The position numbers and the translations under genes were made by a program. Of a stretch of DNA of 7,737 nucleotides, positions 1-5,994 are shown piece after piece (the stretch's first letter is position 1; each line of letters starts with the position of its first letter). Source of the stretch: Gammaproteobacteria bacterium RIFCSPHIGHO2_02_FULL_42_13. GTDB taxonomy: Bacteria; Pseudomonadota; Gammaproteobacteria; UBA12402. The DNA is taken from positions 1-7,737 of the forward strand of contig MGXQ01000027.1 in the NCBI GenBank assembly GCA_001801405.1, read 5' to 3'. The notes beneath the pieces were generated by a model. It did not search any database and was not told the DNA's origin. It was given only the letters and a program-made list of their open reading frames with translations.

Positions 1-119
1 TCCAGAGAACCCTTTAGTTCCGCACGTCGATTCCCCGTCATTCCGGTATCGCTCTGCCATTGCAGAGCGATATCCGGAATCCAGGGGAATCGACGTGCGG
101 AACTAAAGGGTTCTCTGGA
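1..119. repeat. Long nested palindromic repeat at the window edge
   Basis: Positions 1-36 and 84-119 are a perfect 36-bp inverted repeat. Inside it, 40-57 and 62-80 form a second inverted repeat that is perfect except for one extra base, with a 4-base loop at 58-61. Only 37-39 and 81-83 fail to pair, so almost all of the 119 bases can fold into one long hairpin. The inner part (GTCATTCCGG ... CCGGAATCCAGG) resembles dispersed intergenic palindromes seen in many proteobacterial genomes. The unit therefore looks like a repeat-family copy with an outer extension. It begins at the first base shown, so it may continue to the left, or the edge may be an assembly break at a repeat. No coding potential is seen here. 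Confidence 0.85.
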
Positions 120-178
120 TCCCGGATAAATGCTTCGCATTTTCCGGGATGACGGATAATTTAATTCCGGGATGACGG
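119..178. repeat. Short hairpin plus direct repeat of TTCCGGGATGACGG
   Basis: Positions 119-150 fold into a hairpin: ATCCCGGA..AATGC pairs with GCATTTTCCGGGAT around a TTC loop, with one bulge. Its right arm runs into TTCCGGGATGACGG (142-155), which is repeated exactly at 165-178. This looks like one and a half copies of a dispersed palindromic repeat abutting the element at 1-119. The remaining bases to 236, just before the stop of the next gene, show nothing clear apart from another GCTTCGC at 205-211. The block could act as a transcription end for the minus-strand gene at 237-662, but no strong U-tract follows a stem. Confidence 0.7.
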
Positions 179-236
179 CGGAGAGCGATCTCAGTGGAGA
201 GGACGCTTCGCTAAATGCAGTGAGACGAGCGCATGA

Positions 237-662
237 TTACCTCTCACATACCAGCTCACAGTATTCTATATCCCCGCTACATTCGGAGGGATTTCCATGA
301 ATAAAATAACAACTCTTCGGAAATTCCGGACGTAAATCACCATAGACAAGTGGAAATGAATTTTTTTCATGCTCGTTTTGTCCCAGATAATTACAAATAA
401 ATGTACCATCATGAATATAAGATGCGCCATACATTTCCGTCGGTGGTAAATTACTATTATTCAATATCGTCATTGCAAAATTTGGCACATCGGTCTTATC
501 CATCTGAGGAAAAGCTACCGCTTCATATTTATCCCAGCTGCCCTGTGGATTATAAAGATTAAATCGAATGTCACTCATCTGCGGACAAAAGATATGAACC
601 TGTTCAGCATGTACAACACCTACAAAGCTCACGCATAATAAAACACTCGTTATAATTTTCAT
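237..662 (-). CDS. Small exported cysteine-rich protein of unknown function
   Basis: The product is 141 residues. Residues 1-19 are a classical Sec signal peptide: MK followed by a hydrophobic core, ending VVHA before E20-Q21, so signal peptidase I cleavage after A19 is likely. The mature part has six cysteines (C26, C90, C118, C128, C135, C139), four of them in the last 24 residues, which suggests periplasmic or extracellular disulfides. The pattern of an early Cys-Pro, a central Trp (W43) and a later Phe-Ile-Cys-Asn-Tyr (88-92) is loosely reminiscent of small secreted DUF3757-type proteins. I cannot confirm that family. The frame stays open upstream to an ATG at 794, but that start would bury the signal peptide behind 44 residues. 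The ATG at 662 has an excellent Shine-Dalgarno 8 bases upstream, so it was chosen. The gene is divergent from purB, and a structured leader precedes it. Confidence 0.8.
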   Translation of the reverse strand: MKIITSVLLCVSFVGVVHAEQVHIFCPQMSDIRFNLYNPQGSWDKYEAVAFPQMDKTDVPNFAMTILNNSNLPPTEMYGASYIHDGTFICNYLGQNEHEKNSFPLVYGDLRPEFPKSCYFIHGNPSECSGDIEYCELVCER

Positions 663-670
663 ACGATAGA

Positions 671-677
671 TCTCCTT
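671..677 (-). promoter_or_regulatory. Shine-Dalgarno that fixes the start at 662
   Basis: On the minus strand AAGGAGA lies 8 bases before the ATG at 662. No comparable site precedes the farther upstream ATG at 794. This supports the 141-residue reading with an N-terminal signal peptide. Confidence 0.85.
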
Positions 678-695
678 AAAACGCAAGTTCCGGAT

Positions 696-786
696 AAAAA
701 TTTGGCGCTTATCTAAAACCTCCCTGTTTAACCATATCCGAGAACCACTCGGATCACAGAGGGACCAACGCATAATAAGCGCCAAA
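696..786 (-). promoter_or_regulatory. Nested hairpin with U-tract in the leader of the 237-662 gene
   Basis: A perfect 12-bp inverted repeat (701-712 with 775-786, TTTGGCGCTTAT/ATAAGCGCCAAA) encloses two further stems. These are TCCCTGT (721-727) with ACAGAGGGA (756-764), with a two-base bulge, and a perfect 7-bp stem ATCCGAG (736-742) with CTCGGAT (748-754) around a 5-base loop. Read on the minus strand, the outer stem is followed directly by TTTTT (700-696), the layout of an intrinsic terminator. It ends 33 bases before the start codon at 662. It could be a leader attenuator or riboregulator for the secreted-protein gene, or the 3' end of a short independent RNA. No known riboswitch class is recognised. 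Confidence 0.5.
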
Positions 787-824
787 AACACCAATAATTA
801 AATTAGAAAGAAAAGGTTGTGTGC

Positions 825-853
825 AGTATAAAATAAAAATATCACTTACGAAT
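825..853 (-). promoter_or_regulatory. Weak candidate promoter for the minus-strand leader
   Basis: On the minus strand TATACT (830-825) resembles a -10 box. The hexamer 17 bases upstream (853-848, ATTCGT) is a poor -35. If used, transcription would begin near 818 and run through the nested hairpin at 786-701. It is chosen mainly by position. Confidence 0.2.
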
Positions 854-875
854 CCGTAAGAAATACGGAATTTTT
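845..875 (+). promoter_or_regulatory. Two overlapping alternative hairpins followed by TTTTT
   Basis: CTTACG (845-850) pairs with CGTAAG (855-860) around a 4-base loop. TCCGTA (853-858) can instead pair with TACGGA (864-869) around AGAAA, and that stem is followed by ATTTTT (870-875). The two stems share 853-858 and cannot form together. On the plus strand the second one looks like a weak intrinsic terminator. The stems are only 6 bp and AT-rich, and the best purB promoter lies downstream of them, so a real regulatory role is uncertain. Confidence 0.3.
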
Positions 876-900
876 ACTGGGTTTATAGTCAACTATTTTT

Positions 901-929
901 TTCTACTGTAGTAATTAATATGTTATTAT
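901..929 (+). promoter_or_regulatory. Candidate promoter for the purB operon
   Basis: TGTTATTAT at 921-929 reads as an extended -10 (TG, one base, then TATTAT at 924-929). A weak -35-like TTCTAC lies at 901-906, giving a 17-bp spacer. Transcription would start near 936, leaving a leader of about 25 bases before the purB ATG. No recognisable PurR operator was found here. Confidence 0.4.
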
Positions 930-961
930 AGAATTACTGGAAATAGTACTGGGGGAATAGA

Positions 962-2317
962 ATGAAAATCGATCAAATAATGGCCATATCACCAATCGAC
1001 GGGAGATATGCGAGCAAAGTCACAGAGCTGCAGCCTATCTGGAGCGAATACGGATTAAACCATCATCGACTACTCGTCGAGATTCGTTGGTTGCAATGCT
1101 TAGCCCGCCAAAAATTAATTACCCTCTCCGCTACAGACAATGCCTTTTTAAATCGCACGCTCGATACCTTCTCTGAAAAAGGCGCACAAAATATAAAACA
1201 AATCGAAAAGCAAACCAAACACGACATCAAAGCCGTCGAGTATTTTCTAAAGCAAAAATGTAAATCGAAAAAATCATTATTATCGATTTTGGAATTCATT
1301 CACTTTGGTTGTACCTCCGATGATATCAATAACCTCGCCTATGCATTGATGATAAAACAAACACGCGATAACTATTTATTGCCGCAACTCAACGCCATCA
1401 TTTCACCATTACAAGCACTCGCGCATCGCTATGCAGATATATCTATGCTATCCCGCACGCACGGCCAACCGGCGACACCAACCACGCTCGGCAAAGAGTT
1501 CGCAAACTTTGCCGCGCGATTAAAAACGCAACAGGCACAATTAAAATCAATCAAAATTCAAGGCAAATTCAACGGTGCAACCGGCAATTACAGCGCAGCT
1601 GCCTTTGCTTATCCCAATATGAATTGGGAAAAAATCAACAAACACTTCGTTGAAAAATTAGGACTCGCCTGGAACGCTTACACGACACAAATCGAGCCAC
1701 ATGATTATATTGCTGAGCTTTCACACTGTTTAATACGCATTAATAACATCTTCACTGATTTTTCGCGTGATATGTGGGGATATATTTCGTTAGGTTATTT
1801 CAAACAAATAATAAACGCTAAACAAGTCGGCTCCTCCACCATGCCACATAAAGTCAATCCGATTGACTTTGAAAATGCAGAAGGAAATTTTGGCTTAGCG
1901 AATGCTTTATTTGAATTTTTCGCCAACAAACTACCGATCTCTCGCTTTCAACGCGACTTAAGTGATTCAACCGTCATGCGAAACTTAGGCGTTGCATTCG
2001 CGCACACGATTATCGCCGATCAATCGTTACTAAAAGGTTTAACAACCCTGCACCCCAACAAAAAACACATGCAAGACGAATTAGATAATCATTGGGAATT
2101 ATTAGCCGAACCCTTACAAACACTCATGCGCCGACACGGCATTAAACATGCTTACGAAAAATTAAAAAAACTCACGCACGGAAAATCGATTACTAAAACA
2201 GCATTACATAAGTTGGTTGACTCACTCAAATTGCCCTTGGAAGAAAAACAACGATTCAAACAATTAACACCGGCGACATATATCGGTCAAGCAAAAACAC
2301 TCGCAAAAAAGGTATAA
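962..2317 (+). CDS. purB: Adenylosuccinate lyase
   Basis: The enzyme splits SAICAR to AICAR plus fumarate in IMP synthesis, and adenylosuccinate to AMP plus fumarate. It is a cytosolic homotetramer of the fumarase/aspartase superfamily. The 451-residue product matches the E. coli-type PurB closely along its whole length (E. coli is 456). It begins with SPIDGRY near residues 10-16. It has the SRTHGQPATP block with the catalytic His167, and the superfamily signature loop GSSTMPHKVNPIDFEN from Gly290, which carries the catalytic serine (Ser291/Ser292) and Lys297. It ends with PATYIGQA near the C-terminus. All key residues are present and no frameshift is seen. A purine-rich GGGGGA (951-956) lies 5 bases before the ATG. 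It is the first gene of a packed operon with the recombinase and the patatin lipoprotein. Confidence 0.97.
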   Translation: MKIDQIMAISPIDGRYASKVTELQPIWSEYGLNHHRLLVEIRWLQCLARQKLITLSATDNAFLNRTLDTFSEKGAQNIKQIEKQTKHDIKAVEYFLKQKCKSKKSLLSILEFIHFGCTSDDINNLAYALMIKQTRDNYLLPQLNAIISPLQALAHRYADISMLSRTHGQPATPTTLGKEFANFAARLKTQQAQLKSIKIQGKFNGATGNYSAAAFAYPNMNWEKINKHFVEKLGLAWNAYTTQIEPHDYIAELSHCLIRINNIFTDFSRDMWGYISLGYFKQIINAKQVGSSTMPHKVNPIDFENAEGNFGLANALFEFFANKLPISRFQRDLSDSTVMRNLGVAFAHTIIADQSLLKGLTTLHPNKKHMQDELDNHWELLAEPLQTLMRRHGIKHAYEKLKKLTHGKSITKTALHKLVDSLKLPLEEKQRFKQLTPATYIGQAKTLAKKV

Positions 2318-2318
2318 T

Positions 2319-3569
2319 ATGTCAAAATCGTTGGTTTTACCTATCCCTTTGTTCGACACGCTTGAACATTTAACCGAAGGCACGCCGCCTTGCGTTAAAG
2401 AAACCATGAAAGCAATCTCTATTTCTGAAACTAAAAAAGAATATGAGCTCTCTCGCGAATTTTTATTAAGTTATGCCGGCTCATTAGACACGTACAATGC
2501 TTATCGACGCGAAATTGAACGTTTACTGCATTGGGCCTGGCTCATTCGTAAAACACCGGTCAAAAAACTTACGCGCAATGACTTGCGCGATTACATTGAA
2601 TTTTCTTGTTCGCCCCACTCGTCTTGGATTGCCACCAAAACCGTTACCCGATTTATAAACGATGCGGAACAAGCACGAAAACCGAATCCCGATTGGCGAC
2701 CTTATGTCGTACGTGTGAATAAAACACAACGTGCCATGGGTAAAAAACCGGACATCAGTCAATATCAGCTCGGCAATAAATCTATTCAGGCTATGTTTTC
2801 TGGATTAAGCACTTATTTTACTTATTTACAGCAAGAAGGTTATATCGAGATTAATCCAGTTAATTTAATTCGACAAAAAAAACGATTTATTCAACGCCAA
2901 CAAACACAGCGCGTGACGCGAAAACTCAGTCACACGCAATGGCAATTTGTCATTGAATCCGCCGAAGAACTCGCCAACAAAAATCCCCGAAACGAACGCA
3001 TTTTATTTTTAATGTCTGCATTTTATTTATTAGGATTACGCGTCTCAGAACTCGCCGAAACACCGGGGCGCATTCCATGCATGGGCGACTTTGCGCCCGA
3101 CAAACAAAGTTTATGGTGGTTTAGCACTGTCGGTAAAGGCAATAAATTACGTGATGTCGCTATGCCCGATGATATGTTAGAAATTTTAAAACGTTATCGA
3201 CTCAGTTTAGATTTATCGCCACTACCCCTGCGCAACGAATCCACGCCACTCATTGCAAAAGAGCGCGGCAAAGGTGGGTTGGGCACGCGACAAATTCGCA
3301 ATCTCGTTCAAAAATGCTTTGATCATGCCATTTATCGGTTAGAAAAAGCTGGCAAAACTGACGAAGCGCAAGACTTACGAGCAGCCACGGTGCACTGGTT
3401 ACGACACACCGCCATCTCATTTTCCATCGAAGAAAACCGCCCCCGCGAAGATATTCGCGACGATGTCGGCCATGAAAGCGCTGCAACCATGGACAAATAT
3501 ATTGACACCGACCGCTTAGCAAGACACAATTCAGCTCAGCATAAACGATTAAAACCGGCAAAAAAATGA
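2319..3569 (+). CDS. Tyrosine recombinase / site-specific integrase
   Basis: The 416-residue protein is of the phage-integrase/Xer fold, which breaks and rejoins DNA through a 3'-phosphotyrosine. An N-terminal SAM-like core-binding region spans about residues 45-195, longer than in XerC/XerD (about 300 residues in total). The catalytic domain runs from about 205 to 400 and has the full active-site set: Arg241 (in LGLRVSEL), Lys273 (GKGNK), His359-x-x-Arg362 (HWLRH), His385 (GHES) and nucleophile Tyr394 (MDKYID). It appears intact and probably active. The start is 1 bp after the purB stop, with a weak AAAAAGG site inside the purB end, and its TGA overlaps the next ATG. No att-like direct repeats or other phage genes are seen nearby, so it looks settled in the operon rather than part of an obvious mobile element. 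Its target site is unknown. Confidence 0.92.
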   Translation: MSKSLVLPIPLFDTLEHLTEGTPPCVKETMKAISISETKKEYELSREFLLSYAGSLDTYNAYRREIERLLHWAWLIRKTPVKKLTRNDLRDYIEFSCSPHSSWIATKTVTRFINDAEQARKPNPDWRPYVVRVNKTQRAMGKKPDISQYQLGNKSIQAMFSGLSTYFTYLQQEGYIEINPVNLIRQKKRFIQRQQTQRVTRKLSHTQWQFVIESAEELANKNPRNERILFLMSAFYLLGLRVSELAETPGRIPCMGDFAPDKQSLWWFSTVGKGNKLRDVAMPDDMLEILKRYRLSLDLSPLPLRNESTPLIAKERGKGGLGTRQIRNLVQKCFDHAIYRLEKAGKTDEAQDLRAATVHWLRHTAISFSIEENRPREDIRDDVGHESAATMDKYIDTDRLARHNSAQHKRLKPAKK

Positions 3570-4543
3570 AAAAAACAACCGCTCAACAAATTTCATCATC
3601 CGGCCATTTACTCACGCTATTCTGCTGTCTATTACTCCTCACGGGTTGTGCCGTGATGCGCCCCAATATTGAAATGCCAGCCACACCACCACCTCCTTTA
3701 AAATTGAATTATCAGCCTCAGGTCGCGGTCGTGTTAGGTGGCGGCGGCGCACGCGGCTATGCACATATCGGCGTTTTAAAAGTATTACATGACGCCGGCG
3801 TTCCGATTAATCTAATTGCGGGCACAAGCGCCGGCAGTTTAATCGGCGCATTATATGCCGATACCGCCAACCCAACTGACACCTATAATCGAATTTTTTA
3901 TACCCACTTTTGGAAACTGGCTGACATTGGCAAACTCAATTTAAAAGGCATTATGACAGGTTATCATTTACAACGTTTTCTCTTAACAAATTTAAATGCG
4001 CATAACTTTAATCAATTAAAAATTCCACTGATTGTTGCCACAACCGATTTAACCACCGGCAAGACCTATGTGATTTCAAATGGCCCGATTGCACCAGCCG
4101 TACAAGCGTCTTCTGCCATTCCCGGCGTATTTTTACCCGTACATTTATATGGACATATATTGGTTGACGGCGGTGTCAGCGATTCGATTCCAGTCAATGT
4201 CGTCAACCCCTATCATCCTAAGGTCATTATTGCAGTCAATATTTCACCGCAGTTATCCCAAAAAATGCCAACAACCGCAACCGGCATTCTGGAACGCTCA
4301 TTACTCATTTTAAGAGAAAAAGCCTCCGCACAAAATCTCCGAGAAGCAAACATCACCATTCGTCCTCAAGTAGGACAAAGCGGTGCGTTTGATTTAAAAG
4401 ACAAACATCAACTGTATGATGCCGGCATTAAAGCTGCACAACAACAACTGCCAAACATTTTGAAATTATTAAAAGAAAAAAATATTCCGTTGACCACTTC
4501 CTCAGCAAGTGTAGCCCGGATGAAATGTGCGAAGCACATGTAA
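3566..4543 (+). CDS. Patatin-like phospholipase lipoprotein
   Basis: The protein has 325 residues. The N-terminus is a lipoprotein signal: a hydrophobic stretch from about 15 to 25, then lipobox LTGC with Cys28 as the lipidated residue. A Pro-rich linker (38-44) precedes a patatin domain of about residues 53-230. It has the glycine-rich oxyanion-hole segment GGGGARG (58-64), the GTSAG elbow with nucleophile Ser88, and the catalytic Asp201 in DGG, so the Ser-Asp dyad is complete. Such enzymes hydrolyse acyl esters of phospholipids; this one should act at the envelope as a membrane-anchored protein. It resembles the RssA/YlbK-type bacterial patatins more than secreted ExoU-type toxins. The start overlaps the recombinase stop (ATGA), implying translational coupling. 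The last 13 residues (313-325) and the stop are encoded inside the repeat at 4504-4596, so the original C-terminus may have differed. Confidence 0.92.
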   Translation: MKKTTAQQISSSGHLLTLFCCLLLLTGCAVMRPNIEMPATPPPPLKLNYQPQVAVVLGGGGARGYAHIGVLKVLHDAGVPINLIAGTSAGSLIGALYADTANPTDTYNRIFYTHFWKLADIGKLNLKGIMTGYHLQRFLLTNLNAHNFNQLKIPLIVATTDLTTGKTYVISNGPIAPAVQASSAIPGVFLPVHLYGHILVDGGVSDSIPVNVVNPYHPKVIIAVNISPQLSQKMPTTATGILERSLLILREKASAQNLREANITIRPQVGQSGAFDLKDKHQLYDAGIKAAQQQLPNILKLLKEKNIPLTTSSASVARMKCAKHM

Positions 4544-4596
4544 TCCGGGGAATTTATTCCTGTATTCCGCTTCGCTCCATACAGGCTACGCTTGCT
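4504..4596. repeat. Compound palindromic repeat at the patatin/alkD junction, possible bidirectional terminator
   Basis: Outer inverted ends AGCAAGTGTAGCC (4504-4516) and GGCTACGCTTGCT (4584-4596) match in 12 of 13 positions. Between them lie two hairpins. In the first, CCCGGA (4515-4520) pairs with TCCGGG (4544-4549), and inside it ATGTGC (4525-4530) pairs with GCACAT (4534-4539). In the second, CCTGTAT (4559-4565) pairs with ATACAGG (4579-4585). The GTAGCCCGGAT...TAATCCGGG core resembles intergenic repeats common in gammaproteobacteria. The element supplies the end of the patatin frame and lies 10 bases from the convergent alkD stop. It is well placed to end transcription from both sides, although no clear U-tract follows the stems. 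Confidence 0.75.
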
Positions 4597-4606
4597 TCTA
4601 CACAAC

Positions 4607-5311
4607 CTATATCGTACCCACCAAATATCTCTTCCGCTTACTCTCCGGAAATCGCTCAATCGCATAACGCAACATGGTACGCGGCATTTTTTTATAATGC
4701 GATTTTAAAAAATCTTCTTCTACAGCTAAATCACGTTTCCCAATTTCACGCAACATCCAGCCCACTGCTTTATGAATTAAATCATGTTCGTCGTACAATA
4801 AAATTTTTGAAATCTTTAACGCCTCTTGAAATCGAGATCGCTTAATATAATAAAACGTCGACAACATGGCGATGCGTCGTTCCCACAAATCATTTGAAAC
4901 CGCCAAAGCATATAATAGCTTTTTCGCACGAGAAAATAAATACGCGCCCACAATGTGATGCGCCGACAAATCCACTAAATCCCAATTATTAATATAGCGT
5001 GTGTTTTTTAAATATAATTGATAAACGCGCTCTTGCGTTTTTTCATCAGCCGTTGAAAAACGATTAACCAAAAAAATAATCGCCAACAATCGTTCTTCAT
5101 GATTAGATGAATGCAACAACTTTTGAACATCAGATAATTTAAGATCTTGGAATTCTTTAGCTACTTTGCGTAACTGCGGCACTTTAATGCCTAAAAACTT
5201 ATCGCCTTCGCCATATTGACCTGAGCCAGTTTTAAAAAATCGCTGCAAAATAACAGCGGTTTCAGAATTCGCCAAAGATCGCAACTTTTTTCTAACCATC
5301 CTATAAGACAT
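4607..5311 (-). CDS. alkD: AlkD-type DNA alkylation repair glycosylase
   Basis: The protein has 234 residues, about the usual family length, and is built of helical HEAT-like repeats throughout. Family members remove positively charged alkylated bases such as N3-methyladenine and N7-methylguanine from DNA without flipping them, starting base-excision repair in the cytosol. Recognised landmarks are GEGDKFLGIKVPQLR (34-48), NWDLVD with Trp110 and Asp114 (the catalytic-pocket Trp and Asp), WERR (143-146) with the arginine that helps bind DNA, and GWMLRE with Trp185. The start at 5311 is 4 bases after the stop of the upstream minus-strand gene, with only a weak upstream GAG. An alternative ATG at 5299 (residue 5) is possible. 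It is probably co-transcribed with the secreted-protein gene and is convergent with the patatin gene. Confidence 0.93.
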   Translation of the reverse strand: MSYRMVRKKLRSLANSETAVILQRFFKTGSGQYGEGDKFLGIKVPQLRKVAKEFQDLKLSDVQKLLHSSNHEERLLAIIFLVNRFSTADEKTQERVYQLYLKNTRYINNWDLVDLSAHHIVGAYLFSRAKKLLYALAVSNDLWERRIAMLSTFYYIKRSRFQEALKISKILLYDEHDLIHKAVGWMLREIGKRDLAVEEDFLKSHYKKMPRTMLRYAIERFPESKRKRYLVGTI

Positions 5312-5315
5312 TAAA

Positions 5316-5831
5316 CTAACTCGTCCCCACGTCCGTCAAATCAACCGACAAAAAGTTTTGTTTTGAAAAACCCGGGCCGTCTGGCACTTCGGCTTTACAT
5401 TTGGGGTAAAGAATCTCCTCTCTATAGTAAGGATAAGAGGGAATATATTCTCGCTGGTGGTACTCCCCTAACGCATGTGCCGTAATATAATAACTATAAC
5501 CATCCGAAGTAAATAAAAACACGCAACCGGCATTATTCGGATCATACACATCAAATGATCCTGTCGTGATATAGACTTTTTTAAAGGATAAATCGGTCAT
5601 ATATTTATTGTGATCAAGATACTGTTGCGCGGATTGAGCCGAATATATAAACGGCGTCACCTCATACATGGCTAACTGTTGCGTATACATTGTAGCCGTA
5701 CCATTATTAATGACATAGCCCGTAATTTCATCGCTCGTCGATGCTTGAGCCCACAAACCACAAACAAACACGCTCGCCAAGATACTCAACACGACGCCAT
5801 AAAAGAAAATTGTTTTTTTCCGCCACGACAT
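5316..5831 (-). CDS. Exported protein of unknown function, tyrosine-rich
   Basis: The product is 171 residues. Residues 1-30 look like a Sec signal peptide: a basic start (MSWRKK), a long hydrophobic core (about 8-27), and AQA before Ser31. If it is not cleaved, it would be an inner-membrane anchor. The mature part is rich in Tyr and carries two cysteines (C103, C145), consistent with one disulfide. I recognise no domain. The frame is open back to an ATG at 5885, but the ATG at 5831 has GGAGG 6 bases upstream and puts the signal peptide at the true N-terminus. The gene reads into alkD with a 4-bp gap, so it heads a two-gene operon. It is divergent from the large membrane-protein gene at 5995. 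Confidence 0.75.
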   Translation of the reverse strand: MSWRKKTIFFYGVVLSILASVFVCGLWAQASTSDEITGYVINNGTATMYTQQLAMYEVTPFIYSAQSAQQYLDHNKYMTDLSFKKVYITTGSFDVYDPNNAGCVFLFTSDGYSYYITAHALGEYHQREYIPSYPYYREEILYPKCKAEVPDGPGFSKQNFLSVDLTDVGTS

Positions 5832-5837
5832 AATATA

Positions 5838-5842
5838 CCTCC
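5838..5842 (-). promoter_or_regulatory. Shine-Dalgarno that fixes the start at 5831
   Basis: GGAGG on the minus strand lies 6 bases before the ATG at 5831. This is a stronger start than the in-frame ATG at 5885 and trims 18 non-signal residues from the longest reading. Confidence 0.85.
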
Positions 5843-5913
5843 ATTTTATTTCATAAAGTCTATCGTTTATTATTTTTTTGTCCACAATTTTATAATTTAC
5901 TTTTTCCTTTGTT

Positions 5914-5941
5914 AATATATAATCGCCGTACGTCTGAACAA
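5914..5941 (-). promoter_or_regulatory. Candidate promoter for the 5316-5831/alkD pair
   Basis: On the minus strand TTGTTC (5941-5936) and TATATT (5919-5914) are separated by 16 bases. The -10 is good and the -35 matches only in its TTG. Transcription would begin near 5908, giving a leader of about 75 bases. Confidence 0.35.
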
Positions 5942-5945
5942 TTCT

Positions 5946-5951
5946 TATAAT
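5946..5951 (+). promoter_or_regulatory. Candidate -10 box for the 5995 gene
   Basis: A perfect TATAAT lies 43 bases before the ATG at 5995, but no good -35 is found 16-18 bases upstream. If used, it would lie back to back with the minus-strand promoter, so an activator or competition between the two is possible. Confidence 0.35.
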
Positions 5952-5994
5952 AATCGCGCAAATTTTTTAGCCAATAATCCTAAAAAGGTTTTTT

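Noticed and set aside
1..236. CRISPR array or RNA gene in the repeat-rich left edge
   Set aside because: The repeats are inverted and nested rather than regularly spaced with unique spacers, and no tRNA or rRNA signature is present.
663..794. A 44-codon N-terminal extension of the 237-662 gene starting at 794
   Set aside because: It would place the signal peptide internally and reads through the structured leader. The ATG at 662 has a strong Shine-Dalgarno, and the upstream one has none.
1063..1299. Minus-strand open frame inside purB
   Set aside because: It lies wholly within the confidently identified purB on the other strand and has no recognisable protein features.
2290..2330. An integrase attachment site at the 3' end of purB
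   Set aside because: No duplicate of the purB end is visible downstream in the window, and the genes are joined with 1-bp spacing, so no att site can be supported.
3250..3561. Minus-strand open frames inside the recombinase gene, including 3332-3529 and 2523-2762
   Set aside because: They are antisense to a gene with a complete catalytic set and show no family features.
4525..4845. Plus-strand open frame across the repeat and the alkD 3' end
   Set aside because: It starts inside a palindromic repeat and runs antisense to alkD; the residue pattern is not protein-like.
5832..5885. An 18-codon N-terminal extension of the 5316-5831 gene starting at 5885
   Set aside because: GGAGG lies 6 bases before the ATG at 5831, and the shorter form begins with a normal signal peptide.
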